From assembly GCA_945643825.1 (NCBI GenBank), contig CALZEZ010000088.1, positions 1-6,343 of the forward strand: a stretch of 6,343 bases of DNA, in the 5' to 3' direction. The position numbers and the translations under genes were made by a program. Within the stretch, counting starts at the first letter, position 1; each line of letters begins with the position of its first letter. Positions 1 to 6,292 of the stretch are shown one piece after another. Below the pieces are notes generated by a model. It was not told where the DNA came from, did no database searches, and saw only the letters and a program-made list of their open reading frames with translations. Source of the DNA: an uncultured Lachnospiraceae bacterium. GTDB taxonomy: Bacteria > Bacillota > Clostridia > Lachnospirales > Lachnospiraceae.

Positions 1-1
1 C

Positions 2-958
2 ATAGGGATTCGTCACGGGAAAAAGCTCGATTCGGTGCCCGAGTATGTCTTTACTTATGCGGAGAATCAGCCGGGCGAGCATCCGGCGGCGAAGGCAGCG
101 CAATATTTTGCTGATCTTGTCTTTGAGCGCTCGGCAGGGCGGATTCAGATTCTGGTATACAACGATGGCCAGAAGGGAAATGAGAATGAGGTCATCCGTC
201 AGATGCGGTATGGCGGAATTGATTTTGCCAGAGTATCCCTCTCCCAGCTTGCTGAGTTTGAGCCGGAGCTAAATGTATTGCAGATGCCCTACCTGTATCG
301 AAATGCCGCACATATGTGGAAGATTCTTGACGGCGAGGTAGGAAGGCGCTTCTTAAACTGCGTGGAAAAGGTGGATCTTGTGGGACTTTCCTGGTACGAT
401 GCGGGAGCCAGAAGCTTCTATTGTACGGACCGATCGATTACCCGCCTGGAGGACATCAAGGACATGACGATCCGTGTGCAGGAGTCAGATTTGATGGTGG
501 ATGTTATCGGAGCCCTCGGTGCGAAGGCGGTCAAGATCAGCTACGAGGAGGTCTATTCCTATCTGGAGCGAGGCCTCGTAGACGGCGCAGAGAACAATTT
601 TCCATCGTATGAGTCGATGAATCATTATGTGGTGGCACCCTATTTTTCGATTGATGAGCATACAAGAGTTCCCGAGATGCAGATCTGCTCGAAATATACC
701 TGGGCAAAGCTTTCCGGGGAGGATCAAAGTCTCATCGCACAGTGCGCGGTAGAGTCCGCACTTTATGAGAGAGAGCTCTGGAAGATTCAGGAGAAACAGT
801 CCCGAGACCATGTGACGGAGCTTGGTGCCAGGATCATTGAATTGTCTCCGGAGGAAAAGGAGAGATTTCAAGCCGCAATGGCGGGCGTTTACGAAAAATA
901 CTGCGGTGATCATATGGATGCGATCGAACAAATAATAACAGATGAGGAGCAAAATTAG
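2..958 (+). CDS. TRAP transporter solute-binding protein, DctP family (5' end outside window)
   Basis: Extracytoplasmic binding protein that would capture an organic acid and pass it to a TRAP (DctQ/DctM) permease. The frame is open to the window edge, so the signal peptide is missing; the GTG at 35 is probably an internal Val. Counting that codon as residue 1, the visible part shows family landmarks: an N-terminal FTYAENQPGEHPAAKAA strand-helix, a GARSFY segment with Arg126, the IRV motif with Arg147 (the Arg that in characterised DctP proteins pairs with the ligand carboxylate), then EEVYSYLERGLVDGAENN (171-188) corresponding to the classic E-x-Y-x-A-L-x-x-G-x-x-D-G-x-E-N signature. Arg126, Arg147 and Asn187 are the expected ligand residues. 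It lies 4 nt before kdgF, so a uronate or unsaturated uronate ligand is likely, but that is inference from context. The permease genes are not in the window and may lie upstream. The stop is TAG at 956-958. Confidence 0.9.
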   Translation: MGIRHGKKLDSVPEYVFTYAENQPGEHPAAKAAQYFADLVFERSAGRIQILVYNDGQKGNENEVIRQMRYGGIDFARVSLSQLAEFEPELNVLQMPYLYRNAAHMWKILDGEVGRRFLNCVEKVDLVGLSWYDAGARSFYCTDRSITRLEDIKDMTIRVQESDLMVDVIGALGAKAVKISYEEVYSYLERGLVDGAENNFPSYESMNHYVVAPYFSIDEHTRVPEMQICSKYTWAKLSGEDQSLIAQCAVESALYERELWKIQEKQSRDHVTELGARIIELSPEEKERFQAAMAGVYEKYCGDHMDAIEQIITDEEQN

Positions 959-962
959 GAAA

Positions 963-1295
963 ATGAAGGATCAGATTTTTGTTTTTTCGAAGGATGTAGA
1001 AGCGGAGCAGGCAGCGCAGGGGGTGACCCGCAAGGTTCTTGCCTACACTGACGAGGTTATGTGCGTGGAGAACCACTTTCAGGAGGGCGCGATCGGAGCA
1101 CTGCACCATCACCCGCACACCCAGATCACCTACGTGGTGTCCGGCGAATTTGAGTTTACGGTTGCCGGAGAGAAGCGAATCGTGAAGGCCGGAGACAGCA
1201 TGCTGAAAAAGGACGGAATCGAGCATGGCTGTGTATGTCTGAAGGAAGGAATCCTTCTCGATATTTTTAGCCCGATGCGCGAAGATTTTGTGTAA
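963..1295 (+). CDS. kdgF: KdgF-type cupin, unsaturated uronate linearisation
   Basis: A 110-residue single-domain cupin. KdgF proteins convert 4,5-unsaturated uronates, the monomers released by pectin or alginate lyases, to the linear 5-keto-4-deoxyuronate in the cytoplasm. Counting from the ATG at 963: cupin motif 1 spans about G42 to G61 and contains HHHPHTQ with the expected metal ligands His48, His50 and Gln54; motif 2 has G77 and His88 as the fourth ligand; the C-terminus LLDIFSPMREDF carries Asp100, Phe102 and Arg106, residues implicated in catalysis in the family. The whole length aligns by eye with known KdgF, including ITYVVSG and FSPMREDF. An in-frame ATG at 942 would overlap the upstream gene by 17 nt and lacks an SD; 963 fits the family N-terminus, although its candidate SD GAGGAG (944-949) is rather far (13 nt) and AGGA (957-960) rather close (2 nt). 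It is translationally close to the TRAP binding protein and probably cotranscribed. Confidence 0.92.
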   Translation: MKDQIFVFSKDVEAEQAAQGVTRKVLAYTDEVMCVENHFQEGAIGALHHHPHTQITYVVSGEFEFTVAGEKRIVKAGDSMLKKDGIEHGCVCLKEGILLDIFSPMREDFV

Positions 1296-1448
1296 ATAAG
1301 TTGACTTTTGTGTGTACTGGTTGTATTGTAATGGTATGTAGTTTAGATTTTAGTTTAATATTTTAGAAAAATCTAAACTAATTTAAACAATGGGAAACTT
1401 TAGGAAATAATATGCTGACGCAATAGCGTCTGCGGAATGGAGAATGGT
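1296..1448 (+). promoter_or_regulatory. abfA promoter/operator and leader region
   Basis: A 153-nt AT-rich gap with no terminator-like GC hairpin after kdgF, so read-through from kdgF is possible. A candidate sigma-A promoter is TTGACT (1301-1306), 17-nt spacer, TATTGT (1324-1329). Just downstream lies a perfect 13-bp inverted repeat, TAGTTTAGATTTT (1339-1351) and AAAATCTAAACTA (1368-1380), with a 16-nt spacer. The half-site TAGTTTA occurs again at 1351-1357 in direct orientation. A second candidate -10, AATAAT (1406-1411), lies 17 nt after the weak hexamer TTAAAC (1383-1388). The layout fits control by a sugar-responsive regulator, which is inference; no regulator gene is present in the window. 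Confidence 0.55.
1414..1433 (+). promoter_or_regulatory. 5'UTR hairpin just before the abfA ribosome-binding site
   Basis: GCTGACGC (1414-1421), loop AATA (1422-1425), GCGTCTGC (1426-1433): five GC-rich pairs, one T-T mismatch, then two further pairs. It ends 5 nt before the GGAG at 1439-1442. No T-run follows, so it is not an intrinsic terminator. It may protect the mRNA end or tune translation initiation. Confidence 0.45.
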
Positions 1449-2957
1449 ATGGCAAAACTATATGTTAACCCGAAGGTAAAGAAGGGACACATCAATAAGG
1501 AGCTGCAGGGTCATTTCAGTGAGCATCTGGGAAGATGTATCTATGAGGGACTCTATGTTGGCGAGAATTCTGAGATTCCGAATGTAAACGGAATGCGTAA
1601 GGATGTTGTGGAGGCGCTGAAGGAGATTCAGGTGCCGGTACTTCGCTGGCCGGGCGGATGCTTTGCAGACGAGTATCACTGGAGGGATGGAATCGGTCCG
1701 AAGGAGACTCGAAAGAAGATGATCAACACCCATTGGGGCGGTGTCGTAGAGGACAACAGCTTTGGTACACATGAGTTCATGGAGCTTTGTGAGCAGCTTG
1801 GCTGTGAGACCTACATAAATGGCAACGTGGGAAGCGGCACAGTTCAGGAGATGAGTGAGTGGGTAGAGTACATGACCTTTGAAGGGGTATCCCCGATGGC
1901 AGATCTTCGTGCAAAGAACGGACATCCCGACCCCTGGAGTGTGGACTTCTTCGGAGTTGGTAACGAGAACTGGGGCTGTGGCGGTAACATGAATCCGGAT
2001 TACTATGGAAATCTGTATCGCAGATACCAGACCTATGTGCGCGACTACAAGCATGATTCCCACTTAAAGAAGATTGCCTGCGGTGCAAATGCAGGAGATT
2101 TCAACTGGACGGCAGAGGTGCTTCGCACGACCCATTCCAATGCACCCAAGGAGTTCCATGGCTTCATGAATGGTCTGTCCCTACACTATTATACCGTTCC
2201 GCTTGACTGGAAGGTAAAGGGCAAGGCACTTGAGTTTGACGAGGATCTGTATTACCAGACCCTGAAGAAAACACTTTACATGGAGACCCTGATCAAGCAG
2301 CATGGTGCGATCATGGATCAGTATGACCCTGACAAGAATATCGGCATGATTATTGATGAGTGGGGTACCTGGTACGATGTTGAGGATGGAACCAATCCGG
2401 GCTTCTTGTATCAGCAGAACACAATGCGTGATGCGGTTGTTGCCGGCATCAACTTAAATCTTTTCAATAAACATTGTGATCGTGTCAAGATGGCAAATAT
2501 CGCCCAAATGGTCAATGTTCTTCAGTCTGTGATTCTGACTGAGGGTGATAAGATGGTGAAGACACCGACCTATTATGTATTCGACATGTACAAGGCACAT
2601 CAGGATGCAGAACTGTTAGAGAGCTCCATTGAGACAGTGGAGATCGGTACCGGAGAGAATAAGGTTCCGAACTTAAGCGAGTCTGTATCCCTTGGCAAGG
2701 ACGGAAAGATTCATGTGACGATCACCAATCTTTCGATGAGCGAGGATTATGCGGTTGAGTCCGTATTCGCTGAGTCTGCAATCGAGAGCGTAGCAGGTGA
2801 GATCCTGACCGGAGAGGTTCATGCACATAATACCTTTGATGCACCCGAGACGGTCAAGAAGGAGAGCTTCGATTCCTGCAGCATCAAGGATAACACGATC
2901 AGCTTCACGATTCCGAAGAACAGCATTCTTCATCTTGCTGTGACGGTAAGAGACTAA
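1449..2957 (+). CDS. abfA: GH51 alpha-L-arabinofuranosidase, cytoplasmic
   Basis: Hydrolyses terminal non-reducing alpha-L-arabinofuranosyl residues from arabinan or arabinoxylan oligosaccharides, giving L-arabinose. The protein is 502 residues from the ATG at 1449, the usual length for GH51 AbfA, with no signal peptide, so it should act on imported oligosaccharides. Visible landmarks (numbered from 1449): EHLGRCIYEGLYVGE near the N-terminus; VLRWPGGCFADEYHWRDGIG (64-83); NTHWGGVVEDNSFGTHEF; the acid/base Glu173 in VGNENWG; the nucleophile Glu304 in IIDEWGTWYD; LHYY around 245-248; and a C-terminal beta-sandwich domain. The (beta/alpha)8 clan GH-A fold is expected. The start at 1449 is chosen because GGAG (1439-1442) sits 6 nt upstream and the family begins MAKL-; an in-frame ATG at 1437 would add four residues (MENG). 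It has its own leader region and a strong terminator, so it can be a monocistronic unit beside the uronate genes. Confidence 0.96.
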   Translation: MAKLYVNPKVKKGHINKELQGHFSEHLGRCIYEGLYVGENSEIPNVNGMRKDVVEALKEIQVPVLRWPGGCFADEYHWRDGIGPKETRKKMINTHWGGVVEDNSFGTHEFMELCEQLGCETYINGNVGSGTVQEMSEWVEYMTFEGVSPMADLRAKNGHPDPWSVDFFGVGNENWGCGGNMNPDYYGNLYRRYQTYVRDYKHDSHLKKIACGANAGDFNWTAEVLRTTHSNAPKEFHGFMNGLSLHYYTVPLDWKVKGKALEFDEDLYYQTLKKTLYMETLIKQHGAIMDQYDPDKNIGMIIDEWGTWYDVEDGTNPGFLYQQNTMRDAVVAGINLNLFNKHCDRVKMANIAQMVNVLQSVILTEGDKMVKTPTYYVFDMYKAHQDAELLESSIETVEIGTGENKVPNLSESVSLGKDGKIHVTITNLSMSEDYAVESVFAESAIESVAGEILTGEVHAHNTFDAPETVKKESFDSCSIKDNTISFTIPKNSILHLAVTVRD

Positions 2958-2974
2958 TCTAAAAATGAATTGTC

Positions 2975-3009
2975 AGAGGCGCAGCCCATAAGGACTGCGC
3001 CTCTTGTTT
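2975..3009 (+). terminator. Rho-independent terminator after abfA
   Basis: A perfect 10-bp stem, AGAGGCGCAG (2975-2984) with CTGCGCCTCT (2995-3004), around a 10-nt loop, followed by TTGTTT. It starts 17 nt after the abfA stop. An A-run (2961-2965) on the other flank gives TTTTT on the - strand about 10 nt beyond the stem, so it could also weakly stop - strand transcription coming from trmB. Confidence 0.9.
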
Positions 3010-3118
3010 AGGATGCTGTTATGATACCATTTCACGAATTCGGACAAATCGCTTCATATTTCAAAAATGGTTTACATAATGCAAACATATCAATACAAAC
3101 TCATCATGCGCTATCTTC

Positions 3119-3763
3119 CTACCGCTTAATAATATACTTATAGATCGGATTTCCCATAGCGGAAAACTTCTCCTCATACTCCGTCATGATATTGCCCTCG
3201 CTGGCCTCCGGATCAGAGTGGAGATCCCTTGTCACAAGAAGTGGAGTCCACCCGGCAGGCTCTAATTCCTCCAGGGCGAAATCAAAAAGCCCCTGATTGT
3301 CTGTCTTAAACTCGATAACTCCGGCTTTTGCCAGAATCTGATCGTACCTTGCCAGAAACTGTCTGGACGGAAGCCGCCTCTTGGCGTGCCGGTCCTTTGG
3401 CCACGGATCCGAAAAATTCAGATAGATCCGGTCGATCTCGCCGGGTGCAAATACGTTGCAGATCTCCTCTGCATCCATGCGTAAGAAGCGAAGGTTTGGC
3501 AGTGGCGCCGCTTCCATTTTCTGAATCGCACGGAGTAGGACACTTGAATACTTTTCGATTCCAAGGTAATTAATATCTGGGTGAGCAAGTGCCATTCCGT
3601 AGAGAAACTGCCCCTTTCCCATTCCGATTTCGATGTGCAGGGGCTGCTTTTCCGGAAAAACAGACTGCCAGTGACCCTTTAGCTCCTGCTGTCTGTCCTC
3701 CTGTATACAAAAGGTGCTTTCGGCGATTGCCTCTCTTGCACCGGGCACATTTTTAAGTCGCAT
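3119..3763 (-). CDS. trmB: tRNA (guanine(46)-N7)-methyltransferase TrmB
   Basis: Transfers methyl from S-adenosylmethionine to N7 of G46 in the variable loop of tRNAs, in the cytoplasm. 214 residues, normal bacterial length. Visible motifs: SAM-binding motif I HIEIGMGKGQFL (43-54); YLGIEKYSSVLLRA (66-79), whose Glu contacts the SAM ribose in this fold; MDAEE (96-100); the TrmB signature NFSDPWPKDRHAKRRL (116-131); EFKTDNQ (151-157); and TEYEEKF (194-200) near the C-terminus. The start at 3763 is supported by an excellent SD, GGGAGGAG at 3770-3777 on the - strand with a 6-nt spacer, and by the family N-terminus MRLKNVPGA. The frame runs open for 56 further codons upstream to 3931, overlapping the divergent carboxypeptidase gene; that extension is Tyr/Ser/Phe-rich, matches nothing in TrmB and is not coding. 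It is divergent from the penicillin-binding protein gene. Confidence 0.96.
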   Translation of the reverse strand: MRLKNVPGAREAIAESTFCIQEDRQQELKGHWQSVFPEKQPLHIEIGMGKGQFLYGMALAHPDINYLGIEKYSSVLLRAIQKMEAAPLPNLRFLRMDAEEICNVFAPGEIDRIYLNFSDPWPKDRHAKRRLPSRQFLARYDQILAKAGVIEFKTDNQGLFDFALEELEPAGWTPLLVTRDLHSDPEASEGNIMTEYEEKFSAMGNPIYKYIIKR

Positions 3764-3769
3764 GTTGGT

Positions 3770-3777
3770 CTCCTCCC
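3770..3777 (-). promoter_or_regulatory. Strong Shine-Dalgarno that sets the trmB start
   Basis: On the - strand this reads GGGAGGAG, 6 nt before the ATG. It decides for the start at 3763 over the in-frame upstream codons. It lies in the loop of an 8-bp inverted repeat (3762-3769 and 3788-3795). Confidence 0.85.
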
Positions 3778-3793
3778 TTTTGAAGCTACCAAC

Positions 3794-3852
3794 ATCATAC
3801 AATAAATCTTTCGCAAAAAAAAGGTTGGATTGGGACAAAAATAGTGTATGAT
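3794..3852. promoter_or_regulatory. Divergent promoter region between trmB and the carboxypeptidase gene
   Basis: Two identical -10-like boxes point away from each other: TATGAT on the - strand (3799-3794) for trmB and TATGAT on the + strand (3847-3852) for the carboxypeptidase gene. Each is part of the inverted pair ATCATACA (3794-3801) and TGTATGAT (3845-3852). The -35 boxes are weak: TTGGAT (3825-3830) is 16 nt from the + strand -10, and the - strand position falls in a run of eight A/T (3815-3822), which could be bent or UP-like DNA. This is a motif-level prediction. Confidence 0.5.
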
Positions 3853-3858
3853 AGGAAT

Positions 3859-5346
3859 ATGAATAGAAAAGCAAATCATCAATTGAATAGGATGAGATGG
3901 ATTCTTGCCGTAACGCTTGCTTTCCTTTCAATTATTGCTCTTCCGATGCAGGCCTTTGCAGATTCGCTGAATGAGGGAACGAGGGAGGAGCAGAGACAGG
4001 CGCGCTATGAGCTTCCGGTAGAGTCGAATGAGATTACGGACTGGCCCGAGGGACCCGAGATTGCGGCACAGGCCGCGATTGTGATGGAAGCAGGAACAGG
4101 GACGATCTTGTATGCAAAAAATATCCACGAGTCTCTATATCCGGCGAGTACGACGAAGATTCTGACCTGTATGCTTGCCGCGGAAAACTGCGCGATGGAC
4201 GAGATCGTGACCTTTTCCGAGGAGGCTGTGTTCAGTGTGCCCTCAGACGGCTCCAACGCCGGAATTGACCCGGGGCAGCAGCTCTCCATCGAGGATTGCC
4301 TGAAATGCATTCTGATCATTTCTGCCAACGAGGTAGCCAATGGTGTCGCAGAGCACATCTGCGGCAGTGAGAGTTTGTTTGTACAGAAAATGAATGACCG
4401 CGCAAAGGAGCTTGGCTGTGTGGATTCGCATTTTGCCAATACCAACGGACTGCATGATGAGAATCATTACACCTCCGCCTACGATCTGGCATTAATTGCA
4501 AGAGAGTTTTTCAAAAACGAGCTCCTTGCCAAAATAGCAGGTATGCGTCAGGTTCATCTGCTTCCTTCACCTAAGCAGCCCGATGAGATCTGGGAGAATA
4601 CGACGAATAAGATCATTAAGAACGAGATCCCTTATGAGTACTATGTAGGTGGAAAGACCGGATACACCGATCAGGCGCATTCGACACTTGTCTCCTGTGC
4701 TGAAAAGGACGGCATGAAGCTCATCTGTGTGGTACTAAAGGAAGACACGCCCGAGCAGTATCAGGACACGATTTCCCTGTTTGAATATGGCTTCAACAAT
4801 TTTCAGAAGGTAAATATTGCGGACAATGAAACAAAATATTCCATAGGCGGGGCAAGTTTTTTTGAAACGAAAAATGATGTGCTTGGAAGCTCGAAGCCCA
4901 TTATGGAGCTAAATCATCAGGATTATGTTGTTTTGCCGACAACGGCACAGCTGTCTGACACAACCTCCACGCTTTCCTATGAGGTGGAAGATCCGGACAA
5001 GCTTGCGGAGATCGTCTATGATTTTCATGGAGTACGGGTCGGGGAAACATCGGTTGATTTTGTGAAGGATACCAAGCTGACCTATGAATTTGATTCCCAG
5101 CTGGTATCAAACCTGAATACCTATACAACGGGGCGCAGCGAGGACGGACGCACTATCTTCATCAATGTCAAGAAAGTCATTCTCTGGATTCTGGTTGCGG
5201 TTGGCGTCGTGCTGCTGCTGATGACGATCCACTCCGTGCTTGATAATTACCACTTTTTTTCTTTTGAAAAAAAACGCCGTCGCAGCCGTAAGCGTCGCAG
5301 GAGAAGCAGACGATATCACGGTCGCAACAGCGATGTGGATTTCTAA
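3859..5346 (+). CDS. D-alanyl-D-alanine carboxypeptidase (S11, low-molecular-weight PBP) with C-terminal TM anchor
   Basis: Removes the terminal D-Ala from peptidoglycan pentapeptides on the outer face of the membrane; DacA/DacF-like. Numbered from the ATG at 3859 (495 residues): a basic n-region and hydrophobic stretch followed by AFA-DS gives a signal peptide of about 34 residues; the S11 active-site motifs are STTK (Ser97, Lys100), S-A-N (Ser155, Asn157) and KTG (266-268). A C-terminal beta domain follows, with VILWILVAVGVVLLLM (about 440-455) as a membrane segment, then a strongly basic tail, KKRRRSRKRRRRSRR. Known S11 enzymes usually end in an amphipathic anchor helix; here there is a true TM segment and a cytoplasmic basic tail. 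The start is uncertain: GTG at 3844 is also in frame but lies upstream of or within the predicted -10 (3847-3852), and ATG at 3892 would still leave a signal peptide. None of the three has a well-spaced SD. The gene overlaps the convergent exonuclease gene by 4 nt. Confidence 0.92.
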   Translation: MNRKANHQLNRMRWILAVTLAFLSIIALPMQAFADSLNEGTREEQRQARYELPVESNEITDWPEGPEIAAQAAIVMEAGTGTILYAKNIHESLYPASTTKILTCMLAAENCAMDEIVTFSEEAVFSVPSDGSNAGIDPGQQLSIEDCLKCILIISANEVANGVAEHICGSESLFVQKMNDRAKELGCVDSHFANTNGLHDENHYTSAYDLALIAREFFKNELLAKIAGMRQVHLLPSPKQPDEIWENTTNKIIKNEIPYEYYVGGKTGYTDQAHSTLVSCAEKDGMKLICVVLKEDTPEQYQDTISLFEYGFNNFQKVNIADNETKYSIGGASFFETKNDVLGSSKPIMELNHQDYVVLPTTAQLSDTTSTLSYEVEDPDKLAEIVYDFHGVRVGETSVDFVKDTKLTYEFDSQLVSNLNTYTTGRSEDGRTIFINVKKVILWILVAVGVVLLLMTIHSVLDNYHFFSFEKKRRRSRKRRRRSRRYHGRNSDVDF

Positions 5347-6263
5347 GCTTTGTTCTGATGATTCTTTTTACCCTTTAACTGCTCGAGCTCTTCCTCACTG
5401 ATGATACGGGCAGTCTTAACAACGTAGATTTTGCCGGAATCCGTGCTGCGGATTCTGGCTTTATATTTGAAATAGCCATGCTTCTCGCAATAGGCCGCAC
5501 AGAAATAATTTTTGCTGTTGTTGGTAAACCACTTGATCTTCTTTCTAAGATTCCGGTGGCACAGATAGCATTTGGAGCTTGCAACCTCGTGATCCTCCAT
5601 GGCAGCAGTCTTGTCGGCAAAAGCTCTGGAAATATACTTTTGATAGGTTGCAAACTGGTGATGTATCTCTTTCTCCCTGCAGGAGGGAACATGGAACGTA
5701 TCATACGAGACATTCTCAAAAACCGCCCGGTTGGTGAAGGCCGCAAACACCTTGGCTGTGTAGTAGGCATCGCTGAAGGCGCGGTGGAATGGAATGTCCT
5801 TTTTTATATGAAGATAGTCAATGGCGTACTCGAGGTTTCTGCGGCTCTTGCCATCCTCGTAGTGCAGACTGAACAGCTTCTGCGCATCATAGAAGGTAAA
5901 CGGACCGTCTGCGAGGGGCTCCATTCCATAGTAGCGCATATTGCGTTGCAGCTCTGTGAGATCGAGTGGTCCCCAGGTCACAAAAATATTATCATTTCCG
6001 CACCATTCCAGAAACTGCGTCATGACATCGATAAAGGGATCACCCTTTCGAAGCTCGTTCATCTTCAGATGAATCAGGGCACCGGTGATCTGATGCATAC
6101 GCGGATAAATCTGCGGCTTAATCAGCTGGTTAAACTGGGACAGAATCTGTCGGTCCTCGTTTAGCTTGACAGCACCTATCTCAATTATCTCAAAGGGAAT
6201 CTCTTTTTCTTCTTCCTTCGTACTGCTTTGATTCCACTCCAGATCAAGAACAATATAATTCAT
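5343..6263 (-). CDS. DEDDh 3'-5' exonuclease with C-terminal four-Cys module
   Basis: 306 residues. The N-terminal ~180 residues are a DnaQ/RNase T-like (DEDDh) exonuclease domain: ExoI YIVLDLEW with Asp7 and Glu9, ExoII WGPLDLTELQRN with Asp101, and ExoIII HRAFSDAYYTAKVF with His160 and Asp165. All five catalytic residues are present, so activity on DNA or RNA 3' ends using two metal ions is expected; the substrate is unknown. The domain resembles KapD-like stand-alone exonucleases. After a ~45-residue linker comes CYLC (Cys232, Cys235) and, about 20 residues on, Cys255 and Cys259, a plausible zinc-binding site, in a basic stretch (RNLRKKIKW) that could touch nucleic acid. The tail is Lys/Glu-rich. 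The start at 6263 is supported by GGAG (6269-6272) with a 5-nt spacer. It lies about 30 nt after the end of another - strand frame and is probably cotranscribed with it. Confidence 0.88.
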   Translation of the reverse strand: MNYIVLDLEWNQSSTKEEEKEIPFEIIEIGAVKLNEDRQILSQFNQLIKPQIYPRMHQITGALIHLKMNELRKGDPFIDVMTQFLEWCGNDNIFVTWGPLDLTELQRNMRYYGMEPLADGPFTFYDAQKLFSLHYEDGKSRRNLEYAIDYLHIKKDIPFHRAFSDAYYTAKVFAAFTNRAVFENVSYDTFHVPSCREKEIHHQFATYQKYISRAFADKTAAMEDHEVASSKCYLCHRNLRKKIKWFTNNSKNYFCAAYCEKHGYFKYKARIRSTDSGKIYVVKTARIISEEELEQLKGKKNHQNKA

Positions 6264-6292
6264 AAATTCTCCGAGTCGTTAGTTGGTAAGGG

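Noticed and set aside
1339..1380. Inverted repeat after kdgF as an intrinsic terminator
   Set aside because: The stem is AT-rich, the spacer is 16 nt and no T-run follows the second arm; an operator or leader structure fits better.
1351..1388. Repeated TAGTTTA/TAAACTA as a CRISPR array or mobile-element end
   Set aside because: Units are 7 bases with irregular spacing, there are no spacers of uniform length and no transposase or cas gene.
1458..2063. 201-codon - strand open frame inside abfA
   Set aside because: Shadow of the GH51 gene, which has both catalytic Glu residues and full-length family similarity.
3764..3931. 56-codon upstream extension of trmB
   Set aside because: It overlaps the divergent gene, is not part of TrmB proteins, and the perfect SD at 3770-3777 points to the start at 3763.
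4005..4445. 146-codon - strand open frame inside the carboxypeptidase gene
   Set aside because: Antisense shadow of the S11 catalytic domain; no recognisable family features.
5478..6164. 228-codon + strand open frame antisense to the exonuclease gene
   Set aside because: The opposite frame encodes a full DEDDh exonuclease with all catalytic residues; the + strand translation has no recognisable motif, and no SD or promoter was evident.
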